Source of the DNA: Hymenobacter sp. BT18
GTDB lineage: Bacteria > Bacteroidota > Bacteroidia > Cytophagales > Hymenobacteraceae
NCBI RefSeq assembly: GCF_012273015.1
Contig: NZ_CP050954.1
Coordinates: 744,001 to 808,000 of the forward strand
Direction of reading: 5' to 3'
DNA length: 64,000 nt
Shown piece after piece: positions 54,565 through 62,067 of this stretch. The position numbers were made by a program, and so were the translations under genes. The notes under the pieces were generated by a model. That model was given only the letters and a program-made list of their open reading frames with translations. It had not been told where the DNA came from and made no database searches. Within the stretch, counting starts at the first letter, position 1, and every line of letters begins with the position of its first letter.

Positions 54565-55206
54565 TTATAACGCCGAGAAGGGCAAGTCCAGCAGTCCAAA
54601 CTCGCCCCAGCGGGCATAGTCGTAGTGCCACCACTCGCCGGGGTAGTTCTGAAAGCCGTGCGCCTGCATGGTAGTCAGCAGCAGGGTCCGGTGCCGGCGT
54701 ACCAAGGAAGACACGGGCTCAAAGCTGGTATGCGCGGCCGGGCTCAGCGCGTCGAAATCGGTGGGCATGGGCAGAGGCTGGCCGGTGCTCAGCTCCACCA
54801 GCCCGACATCCACGGCGCAGCCCCGGTTGTGGCGGGAGCCGCGCCAGGGCGGGGCCGCGTAGTGCTCATCTTGCACCGCTTGGTAAAGAGCCACCGTGGC
54901 CGAATAAGGCCGGTAAGCATCATAAACTACCAAGCCTACGTCCTGCCGGCGCAGGGCCTGCTGCACCTGGCCCAGGGCTTCAGCGGCCGGCTGGCGCAGA
55001 TAGGCGGCCGGTTGTGGGTAGAGCGGGCGCCCCAGCAGATTGTGCGGGGTAGCATACCGGATGTCCAGGCGCAGACCGGGTACTATGGCGGGCAGGCTGA
55101 GCAAAGCTTGCTCGGGGTGGGCGCGCACCAGCTCGCGGTAGCGGGCGGGGCTGCGCAGCACTACTAGGCCGTAATCATCGGCAGGCGCTTCGCGGGGAAT
55201 ACTCAT
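54565..55206 (-). CDS. D-Ala-D-Ala dipeptidase-like (VanX/DdpX, M15D)
   Basis: This 213-residue zinc peptidase has the M15 metal and catalytic residues: SRHNRGCAVDVGLV (H and D ligands) and EWWHYDY (Glu base and His ligand). LRLDIRYATPHNLLGRPLY and YDAYRPYS also match VanX/DdpX. It would hydrolyse D-Ala-D-Ala to free D-Ala, for nutrient recovery from cell-wall breakdown rather than vancomycin resistance, as no VanH/VanA genes are present. No signal peptide is seen. The stop of the upstream serine hydrolase overlaps its start by 4 bases. Confidence 0.9.
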   Translation of the reverse strand: MSIPREAPADDYGLVVLRSPARYRELVRAHPEQALLSLPAIVPGLRLDIRYATPHNLLGRPLYPQPAAYLRQPAAEALGQVQQALRRQDVGLVVYDAYRPYSATVALYQAVQDEHYAAPPWRGSRHNRGCAVDVGLVELSTGQPLPMPTDFDALSPAAHTSFEPVSSLVRRHRTLLLTTMQAHGFQNYPGEWWHYDYARWGEFGLLDLPFSAL

Positions 55207-56525
55207 GGTCGGGCCTGTTCGTAGCGGGGATGCCAGTACGCGCTGACGTGGCGGCGACGGCGCGGGGAGGTGCGGGTAAGCTCATGGGCATACACCAACT
55301 GACCCAACCGGCGCAAAAAGGGAAAACCCAGGGTATCATAGTCGTAGTGGTCATCGTTGAGCACTTCGTCGTGGTTGACGTACACCACGGCGGCCAGCAG
55401 AAACTCTACGCCGCTTATCGTATCGACGATGCAGGCATTATCGAGCAGAAACCCGTAGGCCTGCCCGATTTTGTTGTAGATGCGCACGCCGGGGGGCAAG
55501 GCAGCCGGGGGCCCGCCCACCAGCAAAAACTTGGCGTAGTTATCCGGGTACGCGGCCGAGTCGTAGCGGGGCCACTGACTTTGGCGGGGCAGCAGGTGCA
55601 GGTACTTGCGCAGGAAGGCGTAGTCGTCGGGCATCAGGCCAAAGCGGCGGGCGGGCGGCACAGCGGCCGGATACAGCAGGCTCTTGAGCAGATGCTGCTG
55701 GTCACGGACCGGGAAGGCATTTTTAGCGCCAAAATCAAAAGGCTGACGCACCAGCGTGTCGCCCTGGTAATACCCCGCGCCCACCTGCTGGTGGCGTGCC
55801 CGCAGCGGGGGCAGCGGAGCCGTATTAACCAGAGCTGGGTGCCGTTGGCTTACCGCGGTGCCGGCGCTGTCCACAAAAAACGTGAAGGGGTTGGTATGGC
55901 GGGAGCCGGGCTCCTGGTCGCCCACGGAAAGCCGATGAACCAGGCGCGTCCGGCGGGATGTGCGGGGCTGCAGTGCCGCGTTCAGGTACTGCTGCCCCAA
56001 AAACTCATAGAGGCGGTTGTAGGCGTCATTGTCACTCACCAGCAGCACTTTCCGGATGTAGTGCCCGAGCGTAGGCCGCCCGCCCGGCGCAGTACTATCG
56101 GCCACCACTCGCGTTTGACCGGCAAAGGCCGAGTCAATCTGCAGTGGGGTTTCGCGGCCCGGCCCCCCTAAGGGCACCCGCTTCATGCCTCCCAGGGGCC
56201 GCTGGCCCAGGCGTAGGGCTTCCAGCGTGAGGGCGGCGGCGGCCAGCTTCACCGTGCTGGCCGGGTAGATGTATTCCCCGGGGCGCCCCCGGAAGGTGAA
56301 AGTGCGGAAATGAGGCCTGCCGCGCCGGTCGCGGCGTACTCGGGTGTAGTACACCTGCACCCGATGCTGGGCCGGGGCCTGGAGCACGGTGCGCACGGCC
56401 GCGGCCGTATCCTGCCGCAGCAGGCGGCGCAGGGGGTTACCAGGCTGGGCCCGGGCCGCTGCAGCCGAACACATCATGCCCCAAAGCAAGATTACCAACC
56501 TCCTGTAAAGAAAAAACGTCCGCAT
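55203..56525 (-). CDS. Exported serine hydrolase of the class A beta-lactamase fold
   Basis: This 440-residue exported protein has a signal peptide (residues 1-26). Landmarks of the PF13354 (beta-lactamase2) fold are S90-T-V-K93 in YPASTVKLAAAALT and S164-D-N166 in LLVSDNDAYNRLYEFLG. The canonical KTG triad strand is not obvious. The protein is longer than beta-lactamases (about 290), so it is more likely a DD-peptidase-like or esterase-like hydrolase that acts on peptidoglycan. The gene overlaps the VanX-like gene downstream, forming a cell-wall operon with the GHL10 hydrolase. A 14-base inverted repeat covers the start codon. Confidence 0.85.
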   Translation of the reverse strand: MRTFFLYRRLVILLWGMMCSAAAARAQPGNPLRRLLRQDTAAAVRTVLQAPAQHRVQVYYTRVRRDRRGRPHFRTFTFRGRPGEYIYPASTVKLAAAALTLEALRLGQRPLGGMKRVPLGGPGRETPLQIDSAFAGQTRVVADSTAPGGRPTLGHYIRKVLLVSDNDAYNRLYEFLGQQYLNAALQPRTSRRTRLVHRLSVGDQEPGSRHTNPFTFFVDSAGTAVSQRHPALVNTAPLPPLRARHQQVGAGYYQGDTLVRQPFDFGAKNAFPVRDQQHLLKSLLYPAAVPPARRFGLMPDDYAFLRKYLHLLPRQSQWPRYDSAAYPDNYAKFLLVGGPPAALPPGVRIYNKIGQAYGFLLDNACIVDTISGVEFLLAAVVYVNHDEVLNDDHYDYDTLGFPFLRRLGQLVYAHELTRTSPRRRRHVSAYWHPRYEQARP

Positions 56526-56567
56526 AGCGACCCGAAGATACTGGCTTCGGATTGCTATGCGGACGTT
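56515..56567. repeat. Inverted repeat over the serine hydrolase start codon
   Basis: AACGTCCGCATAGC (56515-56528) is the exact complement of 56554-56567, and an inner stem CCGAAG/CTTCGG (56532-56537/56545-56550) extends the hairpin. The left arm contains the complement of the ATG at 56525 and the codons after it. Confidence 0.7.
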
Positions 56568-56585
56568 GCTCGGAGAGATGGGGCC

Positions 56586-56861
56586 TTAGTCGCCTACGCC
56601 GCCGCGGGTGAGGTCGTTGTGGGGTTTGGGCTCCTCGCCCCCTTCCATGCCGTTGGTTTGCTCGGCGTTGCCGTAGCCGCCGCGGATGCCGTCTCCGTCG
56701 CCCATGTTTTCCTGGGTGCTGGTGGTAGCTTCGGGGTTGCCGGAGGCGTTCTGGTCCTGATCGGGGCCGGGAATTACGCCGCCGGTGCTGGCTTGCGGGT
56801 TCTGCGCGGCCTCGGGGCTCTGGTGCTTGTCGTGGTCGGAGGGCTGCTGTTGTTGGCTCAT
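56586..56861 (-). CDS. Small disordered hydrophilic protein
   Basis: This 91-residue protein has almost no hydrophobic residues. It is rich in Gln, Gly, Asn, Glu, Asp and Pro (MSQQQQPSDHDKHQSPEAAQ at the start) with several DxGN-like turns. It has no signal peptide. Such sequence predicts an intrinsically disordered cytoplasmic protein, perhaps a stress-related protectant, but the role is unknown. It follows a similar gene at 56895-57173 by 33 bases and is probably co-transcribed. Confidence 0.65.
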   Translation of the reverse strand: MSQQQQPSDHDKHQSPEAAQNPQASTGGVIPGPDQDQNASGNPEATTSTQENMGDGDGIRGGYGNAEQTNGMEGGEEPKPHNDLTRGGVGD

Positions 56862-56894
56862 GGTGGGATTCGTTAGGGAAAGTGGAAAGAAAGG

Positions 56895-57173
56895 TTAGAG
56901 GGTTACCTGACCGGTTGCGCCCCCCGATACGCCGGTGCCGCTGCTGGCCGTCCCTCCCCCGATGGGGCCTTCGGCCTCGGGGCTGACGTTTTTGCCCTGG
57001 ATGGGCTTGCCGCCCTCGGTGCCGCCGCTGCCGGAGTTATCATCGGCGTTGAGGCCTCGCAAGGCTTCAGGGCTGCCGGCGCCCTGGCGGCCTTCGGGCT
57101 GAAAGTTGCGGGCCCGCTCTTCGTTCTCGGTTTCCGAGTCGAGCGGGCCGGTGGGATGCTGCGAAGTAGCCAT
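56895..57173 (-). CDS. Small disordered hydrophilic protein
   Basis: This 92-residue protein is Gly-, Glu-, Asn- and Ser-rich and lacks hydrophobic blocks (MATSQHPTGPLDSETENEER at the start, GTGVSGGATGQVTL at the end). No signal peptide or known domain is seen. It resembles its downstream neighbour in composition but not in alignable sequence. The two form a small operon. Confidence 0.6.
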   Translation of the reverse strand: MATSQHPTGPLDSETENEERARNFQPEGRQGAGSPEALRGLNADDNSGSGGTEGGKPIQGKNVSPEAEGPIGGGTASSGTGVSGGATGQVTL

Positions 57174-57301
57174 AACAGAAAAGTCAGAAGTGAAACAGAA
57201 CGCTACGGGCTATACGGCCGGCCCGGCCGACGGTTGGCCGGCTCAGGCTTTTGCGTATCTTGCTCAGCTATTCTTTCCGCCTATTCACGCCTGCTCGTAT
57301 C

Positions 57302-58132
57302 ATGTCAGCGCCTACCAATTCGGGAGCCGATTTCACTGCCCAAAAAACCACGGAGGAGCTTTTGTTCCTGGCCCGCAACCCTTCCCTGTACCACCAGAGC
57401 CTGGTCGACTCGGCCCGCCGCGAGCTGCAGCGGCGCGGACAGCTGCCCGCCCCCGAAGGCCCCGCCGAACCAATGCTGCCCCTCGATGGCTGGGAGGATG
57501 AGCCCGACGCAGTGTACAGCTGGCCCCGCCTAGTGCTGGGCGGTGTGGCCACCCTGGCCGTAGCCGGCGGCTTGTGGTGGGCGGCCCGCGGCAACGCACC
57601 TGCCCCCACCCCCGCGGCCGAGTCATCCGGACCGCCGGTGCTGGTATCGGTGGAAACCCATCAGATACCGGCTTTTACGGCGGAAGTAGAGTCTGACCTG
57701 AAAACGCTGAAACGGCAGCTGCCCAACCAGGAGCGGCGCGACACCACCGCCACCCGCAAATACTTGCTGCTGGCCCGCCGCTTCTGGACCGCCGAGCATC
57801 AGACTGCGTACTTCCTCGAGCACCTGCCCCAGGTAGCGGCCGACTCCACCCTGACCGGGCAGGCCGAGCTTATCGACCAGGAGTGGCACCGCCTCACCAG
57901 CGTGCTGGTGTACAACCACAAGCTGCGCCCCGTGATGACGGAGCGGCTGGCGCTGATGCGCGATATTGCCCACCGCCGCATGGAGGCCCTTATTCTGCTG
58001 AAGGGCCGCTACAGCCAGGGCCTGCCCCTGGGCGGCAAGGAGCTACAGGCCACCCTGCAACCAGTGCCCAACCTGCTGGCCGAGCTGCAGGGCCAGGAGG
58101 CCACTATCGAAGGCGGCCAGTTGGGCGGGTAG
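57302..58132 (+). CDS. Single-span membrane protein sharing its N-terminal module with the rhomboid
   Basis: This 276-residue protein begins at the ATG at 57302. The N-terminal module (about 10-45: KTTEELLFLARNPSLYHQSLVDSARRELQRR) is shared with the rhomboid protein downstream. A membrane helix (about 77-94: LVLGGVATLAVAGGLWWAA) and a long, polar, helix-rich exterior part (about 110-276) follow. I recognise no family. The gene starts 129 bases from a divergent gene pair and stops 33 bases before the rhomboid gene. The arrangement suggests the two products work together. Confidence 0.7.
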   Translation: MSAPTNSGADFTAQKTTEELLFLARNPSLYHQSLVDSARRELQRRGQLPAPEGPAEPMLPLDGWEDEPDAVYSWPRLVLGGVATLAVAGGLWWAARGNAPAPTPAAESSGPPVLVSVETHQIPAFTAEVESDLKTLKRQLPNQERRDTTATRKYLLLARRFWTAEHQTAYFLEHLPQVAADSTLTGQAELIDQEWHRLTSVLVYNHKLRPVMTERLALMRDIAHRRMEALILLKGRYSQGLPLGGKELQATLQPVPNLLAELQGQEATIEGGQLGG

Positions 58133-58165
58133 CCAACATCTGGCGCACGCGCAGGTTATCAGGCC

Positions 58166-59035
58166 ATGGCTGACCTCCCTCCCGACCCGCCTTCCCTGGC
58201 CGAGGTGCTGGCGCAGAAAACCGACGCCGAACTGCTGTACCTGGCCCAGCACGCGCACCGCTACCCCCCGGAGCTAGGCCAAGGCGCCGTGCGCGAGCTG
58301 CAGCGCCGGGAGCTGATTCCCGACGAGCTGCCCTCCCCCCGCCGCGCCCCGCAACCAGCGGCCGACGAGCCGACGGAATCCTGGGCGCATCTGCTGGGCC
58401 AGGTGGCGGCGGGCGTATTACGGCCGCGCCCGGGCTATTTCGTCACGCCCATTCTGCTAGTGGCCAACCTGGCGGTGTTTCTGCTGATGGCCGCCAGCGG
58501 CGTAAATGTATGGGAGCCTCGGGGCGCCGAGCTGGCCGCCTGGGGGTCGAACTTTTCGCCCCTGGTGCCCACCCAGCCCTGGCGCCTGCTTTCCTGCCTG
58601 TTTGTGCACGCCGGCCCGGCGCATCTGCTGCTGAACCTGGGTGCCCTCCTGTTACTGGGTTTGCTGGCCGAAGGCAAAGTGGGCTCGGGGCGCTGGGGGC
58701 TGGCGTACCTAGTGAGTGGCCTGGGTGGTAGCCTGGCTAGTTTGTGGTGGCACACCCGAGGCATCAACTCAGTGGGAGCTTCGGGGGCTATTTTTGGGTT
58801 GTATGGCCTGCTGCTGGCATTGCTCCTGACCCGCGCCCTGCCCGTCACCCGCGAAGACCGGGGCGGCATTATTGGGCTCCTGCTGTATTTTGCCCTGGGC
58901 AGCCTGGTGGGGGGCCTCGAAGGCGCCAACACCGACAACGCCGCCCACATCGGCGGTATGTTGACGGGAATTTTCGTGGGCTTGGTGCTTAGCTTCAGCC
59001 GGTCGAAGCCTTCGTCTCATTCGCCTTCGAACTAA
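58166..59035 (+). CDS. Rhomboid-family intramembrane serine protease
   Basis: This 289-residue rhomboid protease has a soluble N-terminal module (about 18-50: KTDAELLYLAQHAHRYPPEL...RELQRR) before six helices. The catalytic Ser206 is in the motif G-A-S206-G of NSVGASGAIFGLYG, and the base H261 is in AAHIGGMLTGIFVGL. The first-loop residues of FVHAGPAHLLLNLGAL (H and N) match family members. It would cleave membrane-tethered proteins inside the lipid bilayer. The upstream neighbour, which shares its N-terminal module, is a possible partner or substrate. Confidence 0.92.
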   Translation: MADLPPDPPSLAEVLAQKTDAELLYLAQHAHRYPPELGQGAVRELQRRELIPDELPSPRRAPQPAADEPTESWAHLLGQVAAGVLRPRPGYFVTPILLVANLAVFLLMAASGVNVWEPRGAELAAWGSNFSPLVPTQPWRLLSCLFVHAGPAHLLLNLGALLLLGLLAEGKVGSGRWGLAYLVSGLGGSLASLWWHTRGINSVGASGAIFGLYGLLLALLLTRALPVTREDRGGIIGLLLYFALGSLVGGLEGANTDNAAHIGGMLTGIFVGLVLSFSRSKPSSHSPSN

Positions 59036-59120
59036 GGCTCTAGGTTAGGCGCTTTGCTTTCCGTAAACTACTACCCCTCAGCGGGCTGAATGCTGCTGGT
59101 TCATTTTCCGTCCCATTTCC

Positions 59121-60266
59121 ATGACCACTACTTCGCCCACCAACGACGATGCTCCGCAGCCCGACAAACGTCCCTCGCGCCTGCGACGCGCGGCGCAGGC
59201 CGTCAGCCGGGCCGCCCGCCTGCCCTTCGATGGGCTGGGCTACCTGTACCGCACGGGCCAGGAAAATAAGCACTTCACCCTGCCGGTGCTCAACGGTGCC
59301 TTTGGCGACCAGCTGGCCGCCCGCCACGACCCGCGCGCCATCCGCCTGAGCTTCCGCCGCCACGATGCTGACGTAGCCGTGGCTGACTTGCGCCTTTCCG
59401 CGGAGCGCCATAAAACGGTGGTATTCCTGCACGGCCTGATGGGCGACGAGTACATCTGGCAAACCGGGCCCGAGCCAGCCGTGCGCTACGGCCCGCGCCT
59501 GCAGCAGGAGCAGCCGGTACACTGCCTCTACGTGCGCTACAACACCGGCCTGCACATTTCCGAAAACGGCCGCGCCCTCCACCACCTGCTTGCGGAGCTG
59601 GTGGCCACCTACCCCGCGGCTACCCGGGAGCTGGTGCTGGTGGGCCACAGCATGGGCGGGCTGGTTGTCCGCTCGGCCGGGCACTTCGCTGCAATGAAGA
59701 ATGAGGAGTCAGGAATGAGGAACGCAGCCAGCGCGCTTCCCCAACCCGAAACCCGAAACCCAAAACCTGAAACTGAAAATTGGCCCCAGCGGCTGAAGTC
59801 GGTTTTTCTGCTGGGCGTGCCCAACGACGGGTCGTTTCTGGAGCAGAACAGCCACCTCACGTCCACCATCCTGCGCAAAATCAACCTGCGGCCCACGCGC
59901 TTTATCAGCGGGCTGCTCGATAGGCGCAGCAACGGCATCAAGGACCTGCGCCACGCCCGGCTGGTCGACGAGGACTGGCTCAGCCCGCACGCCGACGACC
60001 TGCTGCCCCCGCGCACCGTGGTGCCGCCCCTGCCCGGCGTACACTACCACGTGCTGGTGGCCTCCGTGCTGAAATCCGTGGGCTCGGCCCTGGCCGACTA
60101 CTTCGGCGACGGATTGGTGGGCACCGGCAGTGCCCGCGGCACCGTCTTCGGCGACCCTGCCCTGCCCCTGGACATCTACGTGAGCACCCGAACCTTCGCC
60201 CAGCAGCACCACGGCACCTTGCTGGCCAACGAGGAGGTGTACCAGTACCTGCGGGCGCAGGTATAA
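59121..60266 (+). CDS. Lipase-like alpha/beta hydrolase with an in-frame repeat insertion
   Basis: This 381-residue alpha/beta hydrolase has the oxyanion-type HG motif in VVFLHGLMGDEYIW and the nucleophile motif G-H-S-M-G in LVLVGHSMGGLVVRS (about residues 173-187). Later family text includes FLLGVPNDGSFLEQN and the C-terminal TLLANEEVYQYL. Between GHFA and WPQRL (about residues 192-220) lies a foreign 30-residue segment of Asn/Glu/Pro/Lys-rich repeat wording that is encoded by dispersed repeats and not by family sequence. The insertion is in frame, so the protein may still fold. The substrate is unknown; a lipid or cell-envelope ester is likely. Confidence 0.85.
   Translation: MTTTSPTNDDAPQPDKRPSRLRRAAQAVSRAARLPFDGLGYLYRTGQENKHFTLPVLNGAFGDQLAARHDPRAIRLSFRRHDADVAVADLRLSAERHKTVVFLHGLMGDEYIWQTGPEPAVRYGPRLQQEQPVHCLYVRYNTGLHISENGRALHHLLAELVATYPAATRELVLVGHSMGGLVVRSAGHFAAMKNEESGMRNAASALPQPETRNPKPETENWPQRLKSVFLLGVPNDGSFLEQNSHLTSTILRKINLRPTRFISGLLDRRSNGIKDLRHARLVDEDWLSPHADDLLPPRTVVPPLPGVHYHVLVASVLKSVGSALADYFGDGLVGTGSARGTVFGDPALPLDIYVSTRTFAQQHHGTLLANEEVYQYLRAQV
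59693..59783 (+). repeat. Dispersed repeat inserted in the hydrolase coding sequence
   Basis: About 90 bases with wording AAGAATGAGGAGTC...GGAATGAGGAA and then AACCCGAAACCCGAAACC. The first half is the AAGAATGAGG repeat also seen at 14721-14820. The second is like the GAAACCAGCAAC words at 44840-44897. The reading frame is kept. Confidence 0.7.
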
Positions 60267-60280
60267 GACCATTGTAAAAA

Positions 60281-60314
60281 CAACGCCCCACCAGCGCAGG
60301 CTGGCGGGGCGTTG
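60281..60314 (+). terminator. Hairpin after the hydrolase gene
   Basis: CAACGCCCCACCAGC (60281-60295) pairs with 60300-60314 over 15 bases with one mismatch and a 4-base loop, 15 bases after the stop codon. Confidence 0.7.
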
Positions 60315-60379
60315 CTCAAAAATCTTCTCATAGCCCGGGCCGGGCAGGCGGGCAGATAGGCACCAGTATCCGTGTTGCG

Positions 60380-61765
60380 CTAGTGCTTTACTACACGCTT
60401 GACTACCAGGCCCTCGCGGGTGTGCAACTGTAGCAGGTACAGGCCAGCGGGCAGGTCCGCGAGGCTTATTTGCTGGCTGATGCGGCCCTGCTGCACAGGC
60501 AGTACAATGGTGCGCAGCACCTGGCCCAGGGCGTTGGTGATGGTGGCTGCTACGCTTGCCTGCTCCCGCAGCCCGGCCACTGCAACGGTCATGTAGCCGC
60601 TGGTAGGGTTGGGATACAAAGAGGTAGCTGCTTCCAGGCCCGTAGCGCGGCGGGCGGCCAGCGCAACGAAATTGGCATAGGTTTCCACGGAGTAGTTCTC
60701 GTAGCGCTCTTGCTCGGGGTTATACTCCTGGGTTAGCTTGCGGCGCAGCTGGTTGGTGGCTGTGTAAGCGAGCAGGTAGCGGTAGGAGTCTACAATTTGC
60801 CAGCTGTTGTCTATCCACTCATCTTCCTGTTCCAGCGTGGGGTTTCCGTAATCATCGTTGGTGTTGATGTAGCGGCCCTCATTCACCCATACGTTGGGGG
60901 CCGTCATCACCTGGTGCACCACCGTTGTGCTGCCGTTGGGCTCATACGTGAGCGTGTAACGCTCGTCGCCTTGCCAGGTCCCAGACGTGGCATCCCAGGT
61001 CTGCTGTTCGTAGTAAGAAGGGCTAAGCTCCTCCCAGTTATGCCAGGCAATGTTGCGGATCCGCTCGTCGTTCACGTACTTCTGCAACTCACCGTCCCAG
61101 TCCTCAAAAAGCAGGTCCGTCCACTGGTTGGCGGCGCTGAACGAGTAGGTCTGTCGGCTATCGGGCAGCCAGGCGTTGGTTTCCAGGTCGAAGTCTTCGA
61201 ACACCTGGCTGGTGAGCAGGCCAGCGGGGTTATACGTGTTGGTAGTTCGGTAGCTGCCGTTAGTTTCCCAGGCGCCATCTACCCACTGCTGGTACGTGTA
61301 GAGCGTTTCGTTTCCCTGGGCGTCGTATGTTGTCTGCGAGCGGGAGCTATTGATGTAGGCCGTACCATCCCAACCCTGGTAGCTGCTTTCTGTCTCGTCG
61401 CCCCGGGAGTTGTAAGTGACCTGGTAGCGTCCGTTAATGGTGTTGGTGGCCGAATCGGTGTACACTTCCTGCGTCACCAAGCCCTGGGCGTTGTAGGTAT
61501 AGCTGGTGATTTGTCCGGATACCCAGGCACGGTCCTCTTCGTCCCAATAGTGACGAATAGCCCGCCCCGGCAGGCTTACTGATGCCGTTCGCTGGTGGCG
61601 GGTGGCTTTCTGCGTGCCCCGCTGGCTGGCTTGGCGGTCAGGATGCCGCGCCTCCCGGCGAAAAAGCTTGTTGACCAATTCATCCCGCGACAGTTGCTGT
61701 GCGTGGCTGGGGCTGGCGGCCGCTAGTGCGGCAATCAGACAGGAAAAGAGTAATAGGTGCTTCAT
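60380..61765 (-). CDS. Surface-sorted protein with YD-like repeats (type IX C-terminal domain)
   Basis: This 461-residue exported protein has a signal peptide (MKHLLLFSCLIAALAAASPSHAQ). From about 80 to 370 it is built of loose repeats of about 30-40 residues. Each has a Y-x-Y/T-Y-N-x-x-G turn and a WD or W-x-x-x-x-W aromatic block, for example TSYTYNAQGLVTQEVY, VTYNSRGDETESSYQGW and TTYDAQGNETLYTYQQW, so it resembles the YD/RHS-like family. The C-terminal 80 residues form a type IX sorting domain, starting SLYPNPTSGYMTV and ending VVKRVVKH. It is probably displayed on the surface or released, and may bind carbohydrate or other ligands. The gene is alone. Confidence 0.85.
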   Translation of the reverse strand: MKHLLLFSCLIAALAAASPSHAQQLSRDELVNKLFRREARHPDRQASQRGTQKATRHQRTASVSLPGRAIRHYWDEEDRAWVSGQITSYTYNAQGLVTQEVYTDSATNTINGRYQVTYNSRGDETESSYQGWDGTAYINSSRSQTTYDAQGNETLYTYQQWVDGAWETNGSYRTTNTYNPAGLLTSQVFEDFDLETNAWLPDSRQTYSFSAANQWTDLLFEDWDGELQKYVNDERIRNIAWHNWEELSPSYYEQQTWDATSGTWQGDERYTLTYEPNGSTTVVHQVMTAPNVWVNEGRYINTNDDYGNPTLEQEDEWIDNSWQIVDSYRYLLAYTATNQLRRKLTQEYNPEQERYENYSVETYANFVALAARRATGLEAATSLYPNPTSGYMTVAVAGLREQASVAATITNALGQVLRTIVLPVQQGRISQQISLADLPAGLYLLQLHTREGLVVKRVVKH

Positions 61766-62067
61766 AAGTGACTAAAAATTGGTAAAAGGATCCGATCCTG
61801 TAATGTATAACACAGCCCGCACACTAGCCATTGCATCCTCCATTATTCATCCAAAATCCTGTTAATGAAGACATAAACGTTAGCTCCACGCCCAACATCA
61901 GCCTACGGCTTCTTCCCCTTACGGACACGCACCCGGCAGAAGCGCTGTTGAGGCAATCAAAGAAAAGGCCCACAACGGAGTGTTGTGGGCCTTTATCTTG
62001 GCTGTTTTGGCGAAAAGTGGTGGGCCTACCGGCGGGTTTGGCCTGCCCAGTCTGCTGCACGTACCGG
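61766..62067. other. Intergenic region with a GH31 terminator
   Basis: The hairpin AAAGGCCCACAAC/GTTGTGGGCCTTT (61964-61976/61982-61994) is a perfect 13-base stem with a 5-base loop. On the minus strand it is followed by TTTTCTTTG and so terminates the GH31 gene. The other bases hold no gene. Confidence 0.8.

Noticed and set aside
54565..55206. Vancomycin-resistance gene
   Set aside because: Only the VanX-like dipeptidase is present; no VanH, VanA, VanR or VanS gene is nearby, so resistance is not supported.
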